NCBI GenBank assembly: GCA_018624035.1
Contig: JAAZUU010000010.1
Coordinates: forward strand, 1 to 36,013
Reading direction: 5' to 3'
Length of the DNA stretch: 36,013 nucleotides
DNA from: Rhodobiaceae bacterium
Lineage (GTDB): Bacteria > Pseudomonadota > Alphaproteobacteria > Puniceispirillales > Puniceispirillaceae
Part shown: in pieces, positions 8,764-16,126 of the stretch
Position numbering within the stretch: the stretch's first letter is position 1
Layout of the letters: each line of letters opens with the position of its first letter
Translations under genes and position numbers: made by a program
The notes under the pieces: generated by a model
The model's database searches: none
What the model saw: only the letters and a program-made list of their open reading frames with translations
Told to the model about the DNA's origin: nothing

Positions 8764-9791
8764 GACATCTGCCCTCGCACGCGGTTGACCAGCTCATGAA
8801 CATGCGGCTCCGGCGTTTCCGGTGTTATACCATGGCCAAGATTGAAGATATGTGGCCTGCCGGATACAGCCTCGAGAATTGATCCGATCGCCCGGTCCAT
8901 CGCCTGGCCACCGGCAATCAGGCTGAGCGGGTCAAGATTGCCCTGTAATGTGACGTGACCTGGAAGATGTTCAGCCGCCCAGGCGATATCAACACCATGG
9001 TCAAGGCCGATACCATCAACCGGCGTGTCATCACAATAGGCTATCAGCCCGTCACCGATGCCTTTCGGAAATCCGATAATCGGCTGCATGATTCCACGAC
9101 TCCTGAGAGTGTCTATGATGCGTCTGGCCGGCCCGCTGACCACACGCCGCCTGAAATGTGCCGGCACGGCGCCAGCCCAGCTGTCGAACAGCATCAGGGC
9201 ATCCGCACCGGCCCGCGCCTGTATCTCAAGAAACTCGATGGTTGCCATTGTGACGATATCCAGAAGCCGGTCGAATTTGTCATCATTGTCCCAGATCCAT
9301 TTTCGGGCAGTGGCAAAATCGCGTGAGGACCGCCCTTCCAGCATATAGGTGATGATCGTCCAGGGCGCGCCGGCAAAGCCGATCAGAGCTTTGTCACGGG
9401 TCAGATTCTTCCGGCAAAGCGAGATGGACTCGGCAACAGGTGACAATCTCTTGGCAATGAGACCAAGATCGTCTTCATTGATCTCGGAAGGATCGGAAAG
9501 CGGGTCGAGCAGGGGTCCCTGTCCAGTTACAAACCTCACATTCCTGTCCATTGCCCATGGCACCAGCAGGATATCCGAAAAGATGATCGCGGCGTCGAAG
9601 CCGAATTTGTCTAACGGTTGCAGCGTGACTTCGACAGCTTTCTCGGGGTTCAGGCAAAAGGAAATAAAATCAGGTTCTGAAGCACGTACCGCCCTGTATT
9701 CGGGAAGATAGCGTCCAGCCTGCCGCATGAGCCAGATCGGCGGTATTTTCCGACCCGTTCCGGTCAATGTGTCGAGGAAGATGTTTGTCAT
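8760..9791 (-). CDS. hemE: Uroporphyrinogen decarboxylase
   Basis: HemE removes four carboxyl groups from uroporphyrinogen III to give coproporphyrinogen III in haem synthesis. The 343-residue protein has the N-terminal signature IWLMRQAGRYLPEYR with the substrate-binding arginines, followed by a TIM-barrel sequence with FSDILLVPWAM and LQGNLDPL further on. Length and motifs are normal. It is the last leftward gene before the 350-bp non-coding gap proposed here as oriC; hemE flanks the origin in Caulobacter and in Rickettsia. Its promoter should lie in the AT-rich part of that gap. Confidence 0.97.
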   Translation of the reverse strand: MTNIFLDTLTGTGRKIPPIWLMRQAGRYLPEYRAVRASEPDFISFCLNPEKAVEVTLQPLDKFGFDAAIIFSDILLVPWAMDRNVRFVTGQGPLLDPLSDPSEINEDDLGLIAKRLSPVAESISLCRKNLTRDKALIGFAGAPWTIITYMLEGRSSRDFATARKWIWDNDDKFDRLLDIVTMATIEFLEIQARAGADALMLFDSWAGAVPAHFRRRVVSGPARRIIDTLRSRGIMQPIIGFPKGIGDGLIAYCDDTPVDGIGLDHGVDIAWAAEHLPGHVTLQGNLDPLSLIAGGQAMDRAIGSILEAVSGRPHIFNLGHGITPETPEPHVHELVNRVRGQMS

Positions 9792-9851
9792 GACGATACT
9801 CTCTATACAATAGATAGATATTTATAAAGAGAATGATGGATTGGTAGGTCC

Positions 9852-9860
9852 TGTGGAAAA
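9852..9860 (-). promoter_or_regulatory. DnaA-box-like 9-mer
   Basis: On the minus strand this reads TTTTCCACA, one change from TTATNCACA and an exact match to the relaxed form TTWTNCACA. It lies next to the AT-rich segment of the proposed origin. Confidence 0.6.
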
Positions 9861-9874
9861 CGCCTGTCGCATTT

Positions 9875-9883
9875 TCATTCACA
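9875..9883 (+). promoter_or_regulatory. DnaA-box-like 9-mer
   Basis: It reads TCATTCACA, one mismatch (position 2) to TTATNCACA. It is 23 bp from the previous box start and in the opposite orientation. Confidence 0.5.
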
Positions 9884-10020
9884 GCCTGTCCCCAGTCCTG
9901 TCAACAGCTGGAAGACCCTACTTGCAAGCCTGACAGTCATCTGCCGGCACCATCCCCACAATTCGTCCGGTGACAGGATGGTGTAATACATCCGGGGATT
10001 GAATATGCTGTTTCCTGCAC

Positions 10021-10029
10021 TTCTGCACA
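10021..10029 (+). promoter_or_regulatory. DnaA-box-like 9-mer
   Basis: It reads TTCTGCACA, one mismatch (position 3) to TTATNCACA. It lies in the ppsR-proximal half of the proposed origin. Confidence 0.5.
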
Positions 10030-10141
10030 GGCGCCTGTCCGGCTGTATGTTTCATCCCCAGAAGGCGGCAACTGACACACATGAAGTCCCCAGCGCGTGA
10101 AAACCCGTGACAGCCCTGACCGGACATCCTAATTTCACCAC

Positions 10142-10966
10142 ATGAATGACGCGACCCTGCATATTCATCTGGTGTCTGATTCCACAGGCGAGACCGTACA
10201 CCAGATCACGCGCGCCTGTGTCGCCCAGTTCTCCAACGTGCGGACGACTGAACATGTCTGGACACTTGTCCGCAGCCACAACCATGTCGACGCTGTCTTT
10301 GCGGGGGTTGACCGCAATCCGGGCGTTCTGTTGATGAGTGTTGTTGATGAGGATCTGCGCGCCGAATTCGAACGCCGCTGCACTGAGCGCGGGATCCCGC
10401 ATGTGTCGGTTCTCGACCCTGTCGTCGATCTGCTTGGGCGGATCCTTGGCAAACCGATGCGCAACCGCCCCGGTGGCCAGCGTCAGCTCGACACCGCCTA
10501 TTTCGACCGGATGGCCGCGGTCGATTTCGCCGTCCGTCACGATGACGGGCTGAACATGGCCGAACTTCATAACGCCGACATCCTGCTTGTCGGTGTGTCG
10601 AGAACATCGAAAACCCCGACATCGATGTATCTGGCGCATCGCGGATACAAGGTGGCAAATTACGCGCTGGTACCGGGAGTTCCCTTTCCAGCACATTATA
10701 TCGACAGGCTGAAACTGTTTGTGGTTGGTCTGACCAATGATCCGAAACGCCTGAGTGTTGTGCGCAAGACCCGCCAGATCGCGCAGTCGGATGAAAGCAA
10801 CGTCACCTATACCGACCTCGAGCGGATCACCGAGGAAGTGCGTGACGCGCGGCGGCTTTTTGCCCGGAATCAATGGCCGGTGATCGATGTCACCAGGCGC
10901 TCGGTCGAGGAAACCGCCGCGGCTGTCATCCAGCTTTATACCAATTGGCAGGAAGAAAACGCGTGA
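10142..10966 (+). CDS. Pyruvate phosphate dikinase / PEP synthase regulatory kinase-phosphorylase (PPSR, DUF299)
   Basis: Members of this family are bifunctional: they phosphorylate (using ADP) and dephosphorylate a threonine in pyruvate,phosphate dikinase or PEP synthase and so switch the enzyme off and on. The 274-residue protein starts MNDATLHIHLVSDSTGETVH, the typical family start with the SDSTGET motif, and carries the P-loop GVSRTSKT at 151-158. The length is normal. It is the first rightward gene beyond the proposed origin and overlaps the maf start in GTGA (10963-10966). Whether its target is PpdK or PpsA cannot be told, since neither gene is in the window. Alphaproteobacterial members usually regulate PpdK. 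Confidence 0.94.
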   Translation: MNDATLHIHLVSDSTGETVHQITRACVAQFSNVRTTEHVWTLVRSHNHVDAVFAGVDRNPGVLLMSVVDEDLRAEFERRCTERGIPHVSVLDPVVDLLGRILGKPMRNRPGGQRQLDTAYFDRMAAVDFAVRHDDGLNMAELHNADILLVGVSRTSKTPTSMYLAHRGYKVANYALVPGVPFPAHYIDRLKLFVVGLTNDPKRLSVVRKTRQIAQSDESNVTYTDLERITEEVRDARRLFARNQWPVIDVTRRSVEETAAAVIQLYTNWQEENA

Positions 10967-11721
10967 CCACGGAATTCGGCACCACGGGATTCGGGCCCGG
11001 CGAATTCGGGCCCGGGGAATTCGGACCCGGGGCCGCCTCTGTCCCCGCTGTGGCTCTGCCAACCGGCCCCCTGCTGCTGGCATCGGCAAGCATGACGCGG
11101 CGCCGCCTGCTGGAACAGGCCGGGTTCGAGATCGCCATCTGTGCCGCGTCGGTCGATGAACAGGCCATTCGCGGCAGTTGCGCCGAAGAGGGTATTCCGC
11201 CGGGCGAAGTGGCGGTCATTCTCGCCGAAATGAAGGCGCAGGCCGCGCTGTCGCGTGTCCCATCACACAACCCGTCACAAAGCCGGGCCGGACCGGGCCA
11301 ATTGCTGCTTGCCGCGGATCAGATATTGGAGATTGACGGTCAGATGCTTGGCAAGCCTGCCGATCATGCCGCCGCCGCGCAACAGCTGATGCGTATGCAG
11401 GGCAAGACGCATCACCTTCATACCGCAGCGGTGATCATGCGCGACGGCATGCGGATCTGGCACCATCTTGGCGTCAATGAGATGTCGATGCGGCCGCTTT
11501 CAGCTGCCGAGATCGAGGTCTATCTCGCCCGGCTCGGCGAGGCGGCACTCTGGAGCCCCGGAAGTTACCAGATCGAATCCATCGGCATGCATCTCTTTTC
11601 CCGCATTGGTGGCTGTCACTACACCATTCTTGGCCTGCCACTTCTTGAAATCACCGCTTTCCTTCGCGAACATGGCCTGCGGTTGGCCCCATCCGATACG
11701 GCCTCGCGTGACGGGGCATGA
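10963..11721 (+). CDS. maf: Maf-family nucleotide pyrophosphatase with repeat-encoded N-terminal extension
   Basis: Maf proteins hydrolyse non-canonical or certain canonical nucleoside triphosphates to monophosphates. The core begins LLLASASMTRRRLLEQAGF (about residues 37-55), matching the LASASxxRR signature, and continues with AADQILEIDGQMLGKP, which holds the conserved acidic residue. The start is a GTG overlapping the ppsR stop. It gives 252 residues, longer than the usual 195-210, because about 35 residues precede the core. Residues 9-23 repeat the unit GPGEF, encoded by a 15-bp tandem repeat. An in-frame ATG before the conserved core is not visible, so the GTG start is the simplest reading. 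It overlaps coaE by 4 bp. The substrate subtype (YhdE or YceF like) is not assigned. Confidence 0.88.
   Translation: MTTEFGTTGFGPGEFGPGEFGPGAASVPAVALPTGPLLLASASMTRRRLLEQAGFEIAICAASVDEQAIRGSCAEEGIPPGEVAVILAEMKAQAALSRVPSHNPSQSRAGPGQLLLAADQILEIDGQMLGKPADHAAAAQQLMRMQGKTHHLHTAAVIMRDGMRIWHHLGVNEMSMRPLSAAEIEVYLARLGEAALWSPGSYQIESIGMHLFSRIGGCHYTILGLPLLEITAFLREHGLRLAPSDTASRDGA
10971..11030. repeat. 15-bp tandem repeat in the maf 5' coding region
   Basis: Four 15-bp units of the form GGAATTCGGGCCCGG (10971-10985, 10986-11000, 11001-11015, 11016-11030) differ by a few bases each. The period keeps frame and encodes Phe-Gly-Pro-Gly-Glu units in Maf. The array contains GAATTC and GGGCCC palindromes and is much more repetitive than the coding region around it. 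Confidence 0.92.
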
Positions 11722-12350
11722 TCATCATCGGGCTGACAGGCGGGATCGCGTCGGGAAAATCCACCACGGCCACCATGTTCCGCGAGCGTGATATCCCGCT
11801 TCATGACGCCGATGCGGCGGTTCATAAAATGATGGCCTCTGGCGGTGTTGCCGTCGACAGGGTCGTGGCGGCGTTTGGGCGTGAGGTTCTGGCACCTGAC
11901 GGGTCAATCGACCGGCAGCGGCTTGGCAGGCAGGTATTTGCCAGCCCGGATCGGCGACAATTGCTGGAATCCATCATCCATCCGCTGGTCGCGGCCTCGC
12001 GTGACAAGTTTCTGGCGCGCAACCGGCAGGCTGGCGCACCGCTTGTCGTTCTCGATATCCCGCTGCTGTTCGAGACAGGTGGCGAAGCGATCTGTGACTT
12101 TGTCATTCTGTGCAGTGTCGATCCCGATACCCAGAAACAGCGGGCGCTGTCCCGGCCCGGCATGACACAGGACAAGCTTGATGCCATTCTGCAAAGCCAG
12201 ATGCCGCTTGCGACGAAACGCGCGATGGCCGACGCCGTGATTGAAACGGATCATGGTCTTGAGGCGGCGCGACGGTCGCTTCAGACCATTCTCGACGGAC
12301 CGGTGCGCGAGCTTGGCGAAACCAAAAACCGAGGTGGGTGTGATGCGTGA
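11718..12350 (+). CDS. coaE: Dephospho-CoA kinase
   Basis: CoaE phosphorylates the 3' hydroxyl of dephospho-CoA, the last step of coenzyme A synthesis. The 210-residue protein has the P-loop GGIASGKS at residues 8-15, then DADAAVH, IIHPLV and LDIPLLFETG, all standard for the family. Length is normal. The start codon overlaps the maf stop (ATGA) and the 3' end overlaps dnaQ by 8 bp, so ppsR-maf-coaE-dnaQ is one tightly packed transcription unit. aroE, which often lies between maf and coaE in related genomes, is missing. Confidence 0.96.
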   Translation: MIIIGLTGGIASGKSTTATMFRERDIPLHDADAAVHKMMASGGVAVDRVVAAFGREVLAPDGSIDRQRLGRQVFASPDRRQLLESIIHPLVAASRDKFLARNRQAGAPLVVLDIPLLFETGGEAICDFVILCSVDPDTQKQRALSRPGMTQDKLDAILQSQMPLATKRAMADAVIETDHGLEAARRSLQTILDGPVRELGETKNRGGCDA

Positions 12351-13044
12351 GATCGTTCTTGATACGGAAACAACGGGCATTGACCCGTCAGCCGGGCACC
12401 GGATTATCGAGATTGGCGCGCTCGAACTTCATAATCAGACGCCGACCGGTGAACAGTTTCATGTCTACATCAATCCGGAACGTGACATCGATGCCGGGGC
12501 GGTCAATATCCACGGGCTGACCGGGGAATTCCTGTCTGACAAACCGGTCTTTGCCGATGTCGTTGGCGGATTCATGGATTTTATCGGCGAATCACGGCTG
12601 GTGATCCATAATGCGCCATTCGATATGGGTTTCATCAATGCCGAGCTGCTCCGTCTTGGCCTGGCGGCGATGCCAATGGACCGGGCTGTCGACACGCTGG
12701 TGATGGCCCGCCGCAAATTTCCGGGCGCACAGGCCAGCCTCGACGCGCTGTGCCGACGTTTCGAGATCGACAACAGCCATCGTGATCTTCATGGCGCGCT
12801 TGTAGACGCCGATCTTCTGGCCACTGTCTATATAGAGCTTCTTGGTGGACGGCAGCGAAACCTGTCGCTGGAGCCGGAAAAGGCCCGGCCCGCCACCATG
12901 GCGGCAGCCGATATTGGCGCGCCTGCGTTCACATTGAATGGTGATTCGTCAAAATTCGATCGTCCCCATGCCCCGAGTGACGATGAGCTGGCGGCCCACC
13001 GGACGCTTCTCGAGCGTATCAAGGACCCGCTCTGGCACCGGTGA
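12343..13044 (+). CDS. dnaQ: DNA polymerase III epsilon subunit (3'-5' proofreading exonuclease)
   Basis: DnaQ is the proofreading subunit of the replicative polymerase core. The 233-residue protein starts MREIVLDTETTGIDP. D7 and E9 form the ExoI motif, HNAPFDMGF is the ExoII region and HRDLHGALVDADL is the ExoIII-epsilon motif with the catalytic His and Asp. The start at 12343 has GAGGTGGG just upstream; the frame is open further upstream within coaE, but that would not fit the family. A C-terminal tail with the polymerase-contacting region is present. It ends the ppsR-maf-coaE-dnaQ unit. Confidence 0.96.
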   Translation: MREIVLDTETTGIDPSAGHRIIEIGALELHNQTPTGEQFHVYINPERDIDAGAVNIHGLTGEFLSDKPVFADVVGGFMDFIGESRLVIHNAPFDMGFINAELLRLGLAAMPMDRAVDTLVMARRKFPGAQASLDALCRRFEIDNSHRDLHGALVDADLLATVYIELLGGRQRNLSLEPEKARPATMAAADIGAPAFTLNGDSSKFDRPHAPSDDELAAHRTLLERIKDPLWHR

Positions 13045-13064
13045 GATCCGCCGGCCGCGCCTGT

Positions 13065-13125
13065 AGGTCAAACCTTTAGGTCAAGCCGGTCATTTGAACC
13101 TGTAAGTTGAACTTTTCAGTCAAAC
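13065..13125. repeat. Degenerate GGTCAA-type repeats between dnaQ and secB
   Basis: The 97-bp space between the convergent dnaQ and secB genes contains TAGGTCAAACCTT and TAGGTCAAGCC in direct order (AGGTCAA at 13065-13071 and 13078-13084). It then has inverted and variant copies TTGAACCT (13094-13101), AGTTGAAC and AGTCAAAC. Direct and inverted copies could pair in RNA from either strand. I see no GC stem followed by a T-run, so I do not call a terminator. Confidence 0.5.
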
Positions 13126-13141
13126 TCCTCAGCTGACCTTC

Positions 13142-13654
13142 TCACGCCTCGCCATCAGCCTCGCTTGCCGCAAGCGCGTCTTTCTGGCGCTCCATATTTG
13201 ACTGATAGACAGCGACGAAATCAATCGGCTGGATGCTCAGCGGCATGAAACCGCCATCGCGCGTCATGTCCGAGATGATGGCGCGCGCGAACGGGAACAT
13301 CAGGCGCGGTGCCTCGATCATGATCAGGGGATTGAGATCATCGCGCGACGCTCCCGGGGCCGAGACGATGGCGGCATAGGTCAATTCCGCCAGAAACAGC
13401 GCCTTGTCCTCTGTCTTTGCGTTGGCGGACAGTGACAGGATCACCTCATACTGCTCGCTGTTCAGACCGCGCGCGCCGACATTCACGCCGATCTGCACGT
13501 CAGGCTGCTGCGGCGGGTCGATCAGGATGTCGGGTGCGTTCGGATTCTCGAAGGACAGATCCTTTATGTATTGCGCATGAACGACAATCTGCCGACCGGC
13601 CACCTCAGCCTGCCCGTTGCCGCCTGCCTGTGTCTCGGTGCTGTTGTCTGCCAT
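13142..13654 (-). CDS. secB: Protein-export chaperone SecB
   Basis: SecB holds preproteins unfolded in the cytoplasm and passes them to SecA. The 170-residue protein has the family core with VHAQYIKDLSFENPNAP near the N-terminus, then EVILSLSANA, FLAELTYAAIV and APRLMFPFAR, and ends with a short acidic tail. The start at 13654 has AAGGAA upstream; the frame is open to 13735 without family similarity. It reads leftward, convergent with dnaQ. fxsA lies upstream in the same direction, about 98 bp away. secB in the origin-proximal region near dnaQ is typical for alphaproteobacteria. Confidence 0.96.
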   Translation of the reverse strand: MADNSTETQAGGNGQAEVAGRQIVVHAQYIKDLSFENPNAPDILIDPPQQPDVQIGVNVGARGLNSEQYEVILSLSANAKTEDKALFLAELTYAAIVSAPGASRDDLNPLIMIEAPRLMFPFARAIISDMTRDGGFMPLSIQPIDFVAVYQSNMERQKDALAASEADGEA

Positions 13655-13752
13655 GCTCTGTTCCTTTTCCTGTTGTCCGGCCCGCGCCGGGTCACCCGCT
13701 CGGGTCGACGTCGCTTCAAGACGCCGCGCTAGCACGCCCGGGGCCGGTGCGA

Positions 13753-14277
13753 CTAGTCTTTCTTGTCAATTGGCCTTTTGCTGGCCGGCCGTTCCTCGAA
13801 GTCGCCTTCGATAATGTCGTCGCTGTCGTCGCTTCCGTGCGGTGGGTGACGGTCGCCCGAACGGTGGCCGAAGGACATACCGCCGCCAAACGGCATGCGT
13901 CCCCCCATCATGACACCGCCACGCGCAGAAATCCGTTTCAGGATCAACGCGCCGATCAGCGTCCGGATGCCGGGAAGAAACAGCAGCAGCCCGATGGCGT
14001 CTGTCAGATAGCCCGGGATCAGCATCAGCACCGCGCCGACCAGGATCGACACACCATCGGCAAGCGAGGCGACAGGCGCCTCGCCGCGGGCCAGCTGCGC
14101 CTGCAGCGATCCGGTGATTCGCCGTCCCTGTGATCGCAGGAGCGAAATTCCGATCATCCCCGTGACGAAAATGCCGATCAGGGTCAGCAAGACACCGGCC
14201 GTGCTGCCAAGCGCGACAAAAACCTCGATTTCGGCCCATATCCAGAGGATGAACCCGATTAGATAGACAATTGGCAC
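13753..14277 (-). CDS. fxsA: FxsA-family membrane protein
   Basis: FxsA is a cytoplasmic membrane protein whose E. coli member, when overproduced, relieves exclusion of phage T7 by the F plasmid; its normal role is unclear. The 174-residue protein has an N-terminal helix pair (YLIGFILWIWAEIEVFVALG, then VLLTLIGIFVTGMIGISLL) and a third segment with SILVGAVLMLIPGYLTDAIG followed by LLLFLPGIR, the core family signature. The C-terminal 50 residues are Gly- and Asp-rich, probably disordered and cytoplasmic. It lies between secB and timA, divergent from timA. Confidence 0.9.
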   Translation of the reverse strand: MPIVYLIGFILWIWAEIEVFVALGSTAGVLLTLIGIFVTGMIGISLLRSQGRRITGSLQAQLARGEAPVASLADGVSILVGAVLMLIPGYLTDAIGLLLFLPGIRTLIGALILKRISARGGVMMGGRMPFGGGMSFGHRSGDRHPPHGSDDSDDIIEGDFEERPASKRPIDKKD

Positions 14278-14410
14278 TGTTATTCCGTTCGTTTCAGGAA
14301 AAAATTACCATCAGCTGCTTGCTGGATTCTCAAGGAAACATATGTATCCTATGACCCTGCATTGTAAGAGGCTTTGCAGAGAAGACCAAATCATCCCGCT
14401 GGGGGATCCC

Positions 14411-15043
14411 GTGCCTTTCATTGATATCATCATTTTTGCCGTGATAGCCATCCTGCTGGTCCTGCGCCTGCGGTCCGTCCTTGGTCAGCGCACCGGCTAT
14501 GACGAACAGCCCTCACGCCGCGAGCAGATGGATGACGGGTCAGCCGAGGTTATTTCCATCGATTCCGGCAGACGCTCGGACGCCGGCGACGGCCATGGCC
14601 TTGCCGCCCTGAAGAAAGCTGACCGGACATTCTCGGAGAAACAGTTTCTGAACGGTGCCGCCGGCGCGTTCGAGATGATCCTGTCCGCCTATGCAGACGG
14701 TGATCTTGCGAAGCTGAAACGCCTTCTTGGCTATGATCTGTTGCAGAGCTTCACACAGTCGGTCCAGCAACGTTCATCGGATGGCGAAACGCTGAATATC
14801 TCGCTTGATGAACTTCGCGACCTGCGGATCATCGACGCCAAGGTCTTCGATAATATCGCCTCGGTAACCGTTGAGTATCAGAGTACGCAGACCCGCACGC
14901 TAACCGATGGTGACGGCAATGTCGTCGAGGATGAGGATACAGGAACGCGTGACCTGATCGACATCTGGACCTTCGAGCGCGATCTGACGCTTGATGACCC
15001 GAACTGGAAGCTGGCTGAAACCGAAACACCCGACGGGGAGTGA
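14411..15043 (+). CDS. TimA/Tim44-like membrane-anchored protein
   Basis: The product resembles the bacterial relatives of mitochondrial Tim44, called TimA in Caulobacter, which are attached to the inner membrane and proposed to help with protein insertion or export. The N-terminus PFIDIIIFAVIAILLVLRLRSVLGQRTG is a single membrane anchor with the typical RLRSVLGxRTG boundary. A linker follows, and then the Tim44 domain with FLNGAAGAFEMILSAYADGD and VTVEYQS. I chose the GTG at 14411 because it has GGGGGA 4-5 bases upstream and gives a family-like start (210 residues). An ATG at 14342 behind AAGGAA would add 23 residues. Protein-export neighbours (secB, fxsA) fit the proposed role. mltA, often next in this order, is absent. 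Confidence 0.85.
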   Translation: MPFIDIIIFAVIAILLVLRLRSVLGQRTGYDEQPSRREQMDDGSAEVISIDSGRRSDAGDGHGLAALKKADRTFSEKQFLNGAAGAFEMILSAYADGDLAKLKRLLGYDLLQSFTQSVQQRSSDGETLNISLDELRDLRIIDAKVFDNIASVTVEYQSTQTRTLTDGDGNVVEDEDTGTRDLIDIWTFERDLTLDDPNWKLAETETPDGE

Positions 15044-15073
15044 CGCCCCGGCCGGGTCGTCGCGACTGGGGAC

Positions 15074-15628
15074 ATGACCAAACATCGTGACAATCAGGCC
15101 GATGATGATGCCACTGTCTGGAAGCGTCTGACAGATGGCGTGAAGCCTTATCGCGCCGACCCGCCCGCTCCGGTCCGCCCGAAAGCATCGCCGCCGGCCC
15201 AGCGTCGCGGCAGAAAGGCGATGCCAGCGATGCGGCCAACCCCCGCCACATCACCCGCGAGGTCACCCAATCCGGTTGATCTTCGCGCCGGCGAACATGC
15301 GGGGATCGACAAATCGACACGCCGCCGGCTTGCCCAGGGCCAGCTGACAGTCGAATCCCGTCTCGACCTTCATGGGCTGACAGCTGCCCAGGCCGAACGG
15401 CGTCTTGCCGGCTTTATCGATTCCGCCGCCAGACAGGATCAGCGTTGTGTTCTGGTGATCACCGGCAAGGGCGCCGACGGAACCGGTGTCCTGCGCCGCC
15501 TCGTGCCACAATGGCTGAAGGCACCACCGCTGGCACCACGCGTGCTGGCCATTTCCGCGGCCCGCCCGGGCGATGGCGGAGATGGCGCGCTATACGTGTT
15601 GCTTCGTCGCCGTCGGCAGACATCATGA
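15074..15628 (+). CDS. Smr-domain protein (putative endonuclease)
   Basis: Smr domains are DNA- or RNA-acting nuclease modules also found at the C-terminus of MutS2. The 184-residue protein has a basic Pro/Ala/Arg-rich N-terminal half. The Smr domain follows, with LDLHGLTAAQAERRL at about 117-131 and VLVITGKGADGTGVLRRLVP at about 146-165, which hold the LDLHG and TGKG motifs. It ends GALYVLLRR as in the family. It starts 30 bp after timA and overlaps the downstream regulator gene by 4 bp (ATGA). The substrate is unknown. Confidence 0.9.
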   Translation: MTKHRDNQADDDATVWKRLTDGVKPYRADPPAPVRPKASPPAQRRGRKAMPAMRPTPATSPARSPNPVDLRAGEHAGIDKSTRRRLAQGQLTVESRLDLHGLTAAQAERRLAGFIDSAARQDQRCVLVITGKGADGTGVLRRLVPQWLKAPPLAPRVLAISAARPGDGGDGALYVLLRRRRQTS

Positions 15629-15996
15629 CTCCCTTTGGTGAAAGAATGCGCGAGCTTCGCGCCGCCCGTGGCCTGACGCAGCAACAGCAGGCGGACCAGC
15701 TTGGCGTGTCCAAGGCCTATATTTCGGCGCTGGAGACCGGTGCGCGCGGTCGTCCATCGGCGCCCTTCGTCGATCAGATATGCGCCTGGCTTGGCCTGAT
15801 CTGGGATGACGCCGAGGAGCTGAAGGCGCTTGCCGCGATGTCGCATCCAAAACCAACCATAGACGCCAGCCGGTCGCACGCCGCCGCGGTCGAACTTGCC
15901 AATCTTGTCGCCTCACATATCGGGTCTCTCGACACCGCGGCGTGCGACCGGCTGATCGCGGCGTTGCAGGACGAAGTGCAGAATCGGGACCGGTAA
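15625..15996 (+). CDS. XRE-family helix-turn-helix regulator
   Basis: The 123-residue protein starts MTPFGERMRELRAARGLTQQ and has a Cro/C1-type HTH over about residues 5-60 (LTQQQQADQLGVSKAYISALETG is the DNA-reading part). The C-terminal half is helical without a recognised sensor domain. The ATG overlaps the smr stop, so both are probably co-translated. An HTH gene directly after smr is seen in related alphaproteobacteria. Its targets are unknown, and no clear operator palindrome is visible upstream of timA or the GNAT gene. Confidence 0.88.
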   Translation: MTPFGERMRELRAARGLTQQQQADQLGVSKAYISALETGARGRPSAPFVDQICAWLGLIWDDAEELKALAAMSHPKPTIDASRSHAAAVELANLVASHIGSLDTAACDRLIAALQDEVQNRDR

Positions 15997-16126
15997 AGGC
16001 CGAGCTGCCAGCACATGATGCCGGAACAGATGACTTTTGCGGCCGGGTAAGTTGTGTTAGGACAGCGTCGGCAGGGCAAGACACGCCGCCACCCCTTCAC
16101 ACCACCTGCCGAGGTTGCCACTTCAG

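Larger units (their letters stand above)
9792..10141. other. oriC: Candidate chromosomal replication origin (oriC)
   Basis: This is the only non-coding stretch above 300 bp in the window. It separates leftward hemE from rightward ppsR, so genes on both sides point away, as expected at an origin. At its hemE end is an AT-rich segment (about 9797-9838, including ATAGATAGATATTTATAAAG) suited to duplex unwinding, in otherwise GC-rich DNA. Three 9-mers match the DnaA box TTATNCACA with at most one mismatch (9852-9860, 9875-9883, 10021-10029). I see no complete CtrA motif (TTAA-N7-TTAA) and no GANTC site in it. Established knowledge supports the site: Caulobacter oriC lies beside hemE. Promoters of hemE and ppsR must also lie here. 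Confidence 0.8.

Noticed and set aside
10052-11089. Long open frame on the minus strand (about 345 codons)
   Set aside because: It is fully antisense to ppsR and the start of maf, which have clear motifs and family-normal lengths. High-GC coding DNA often leaves antisense frames open.
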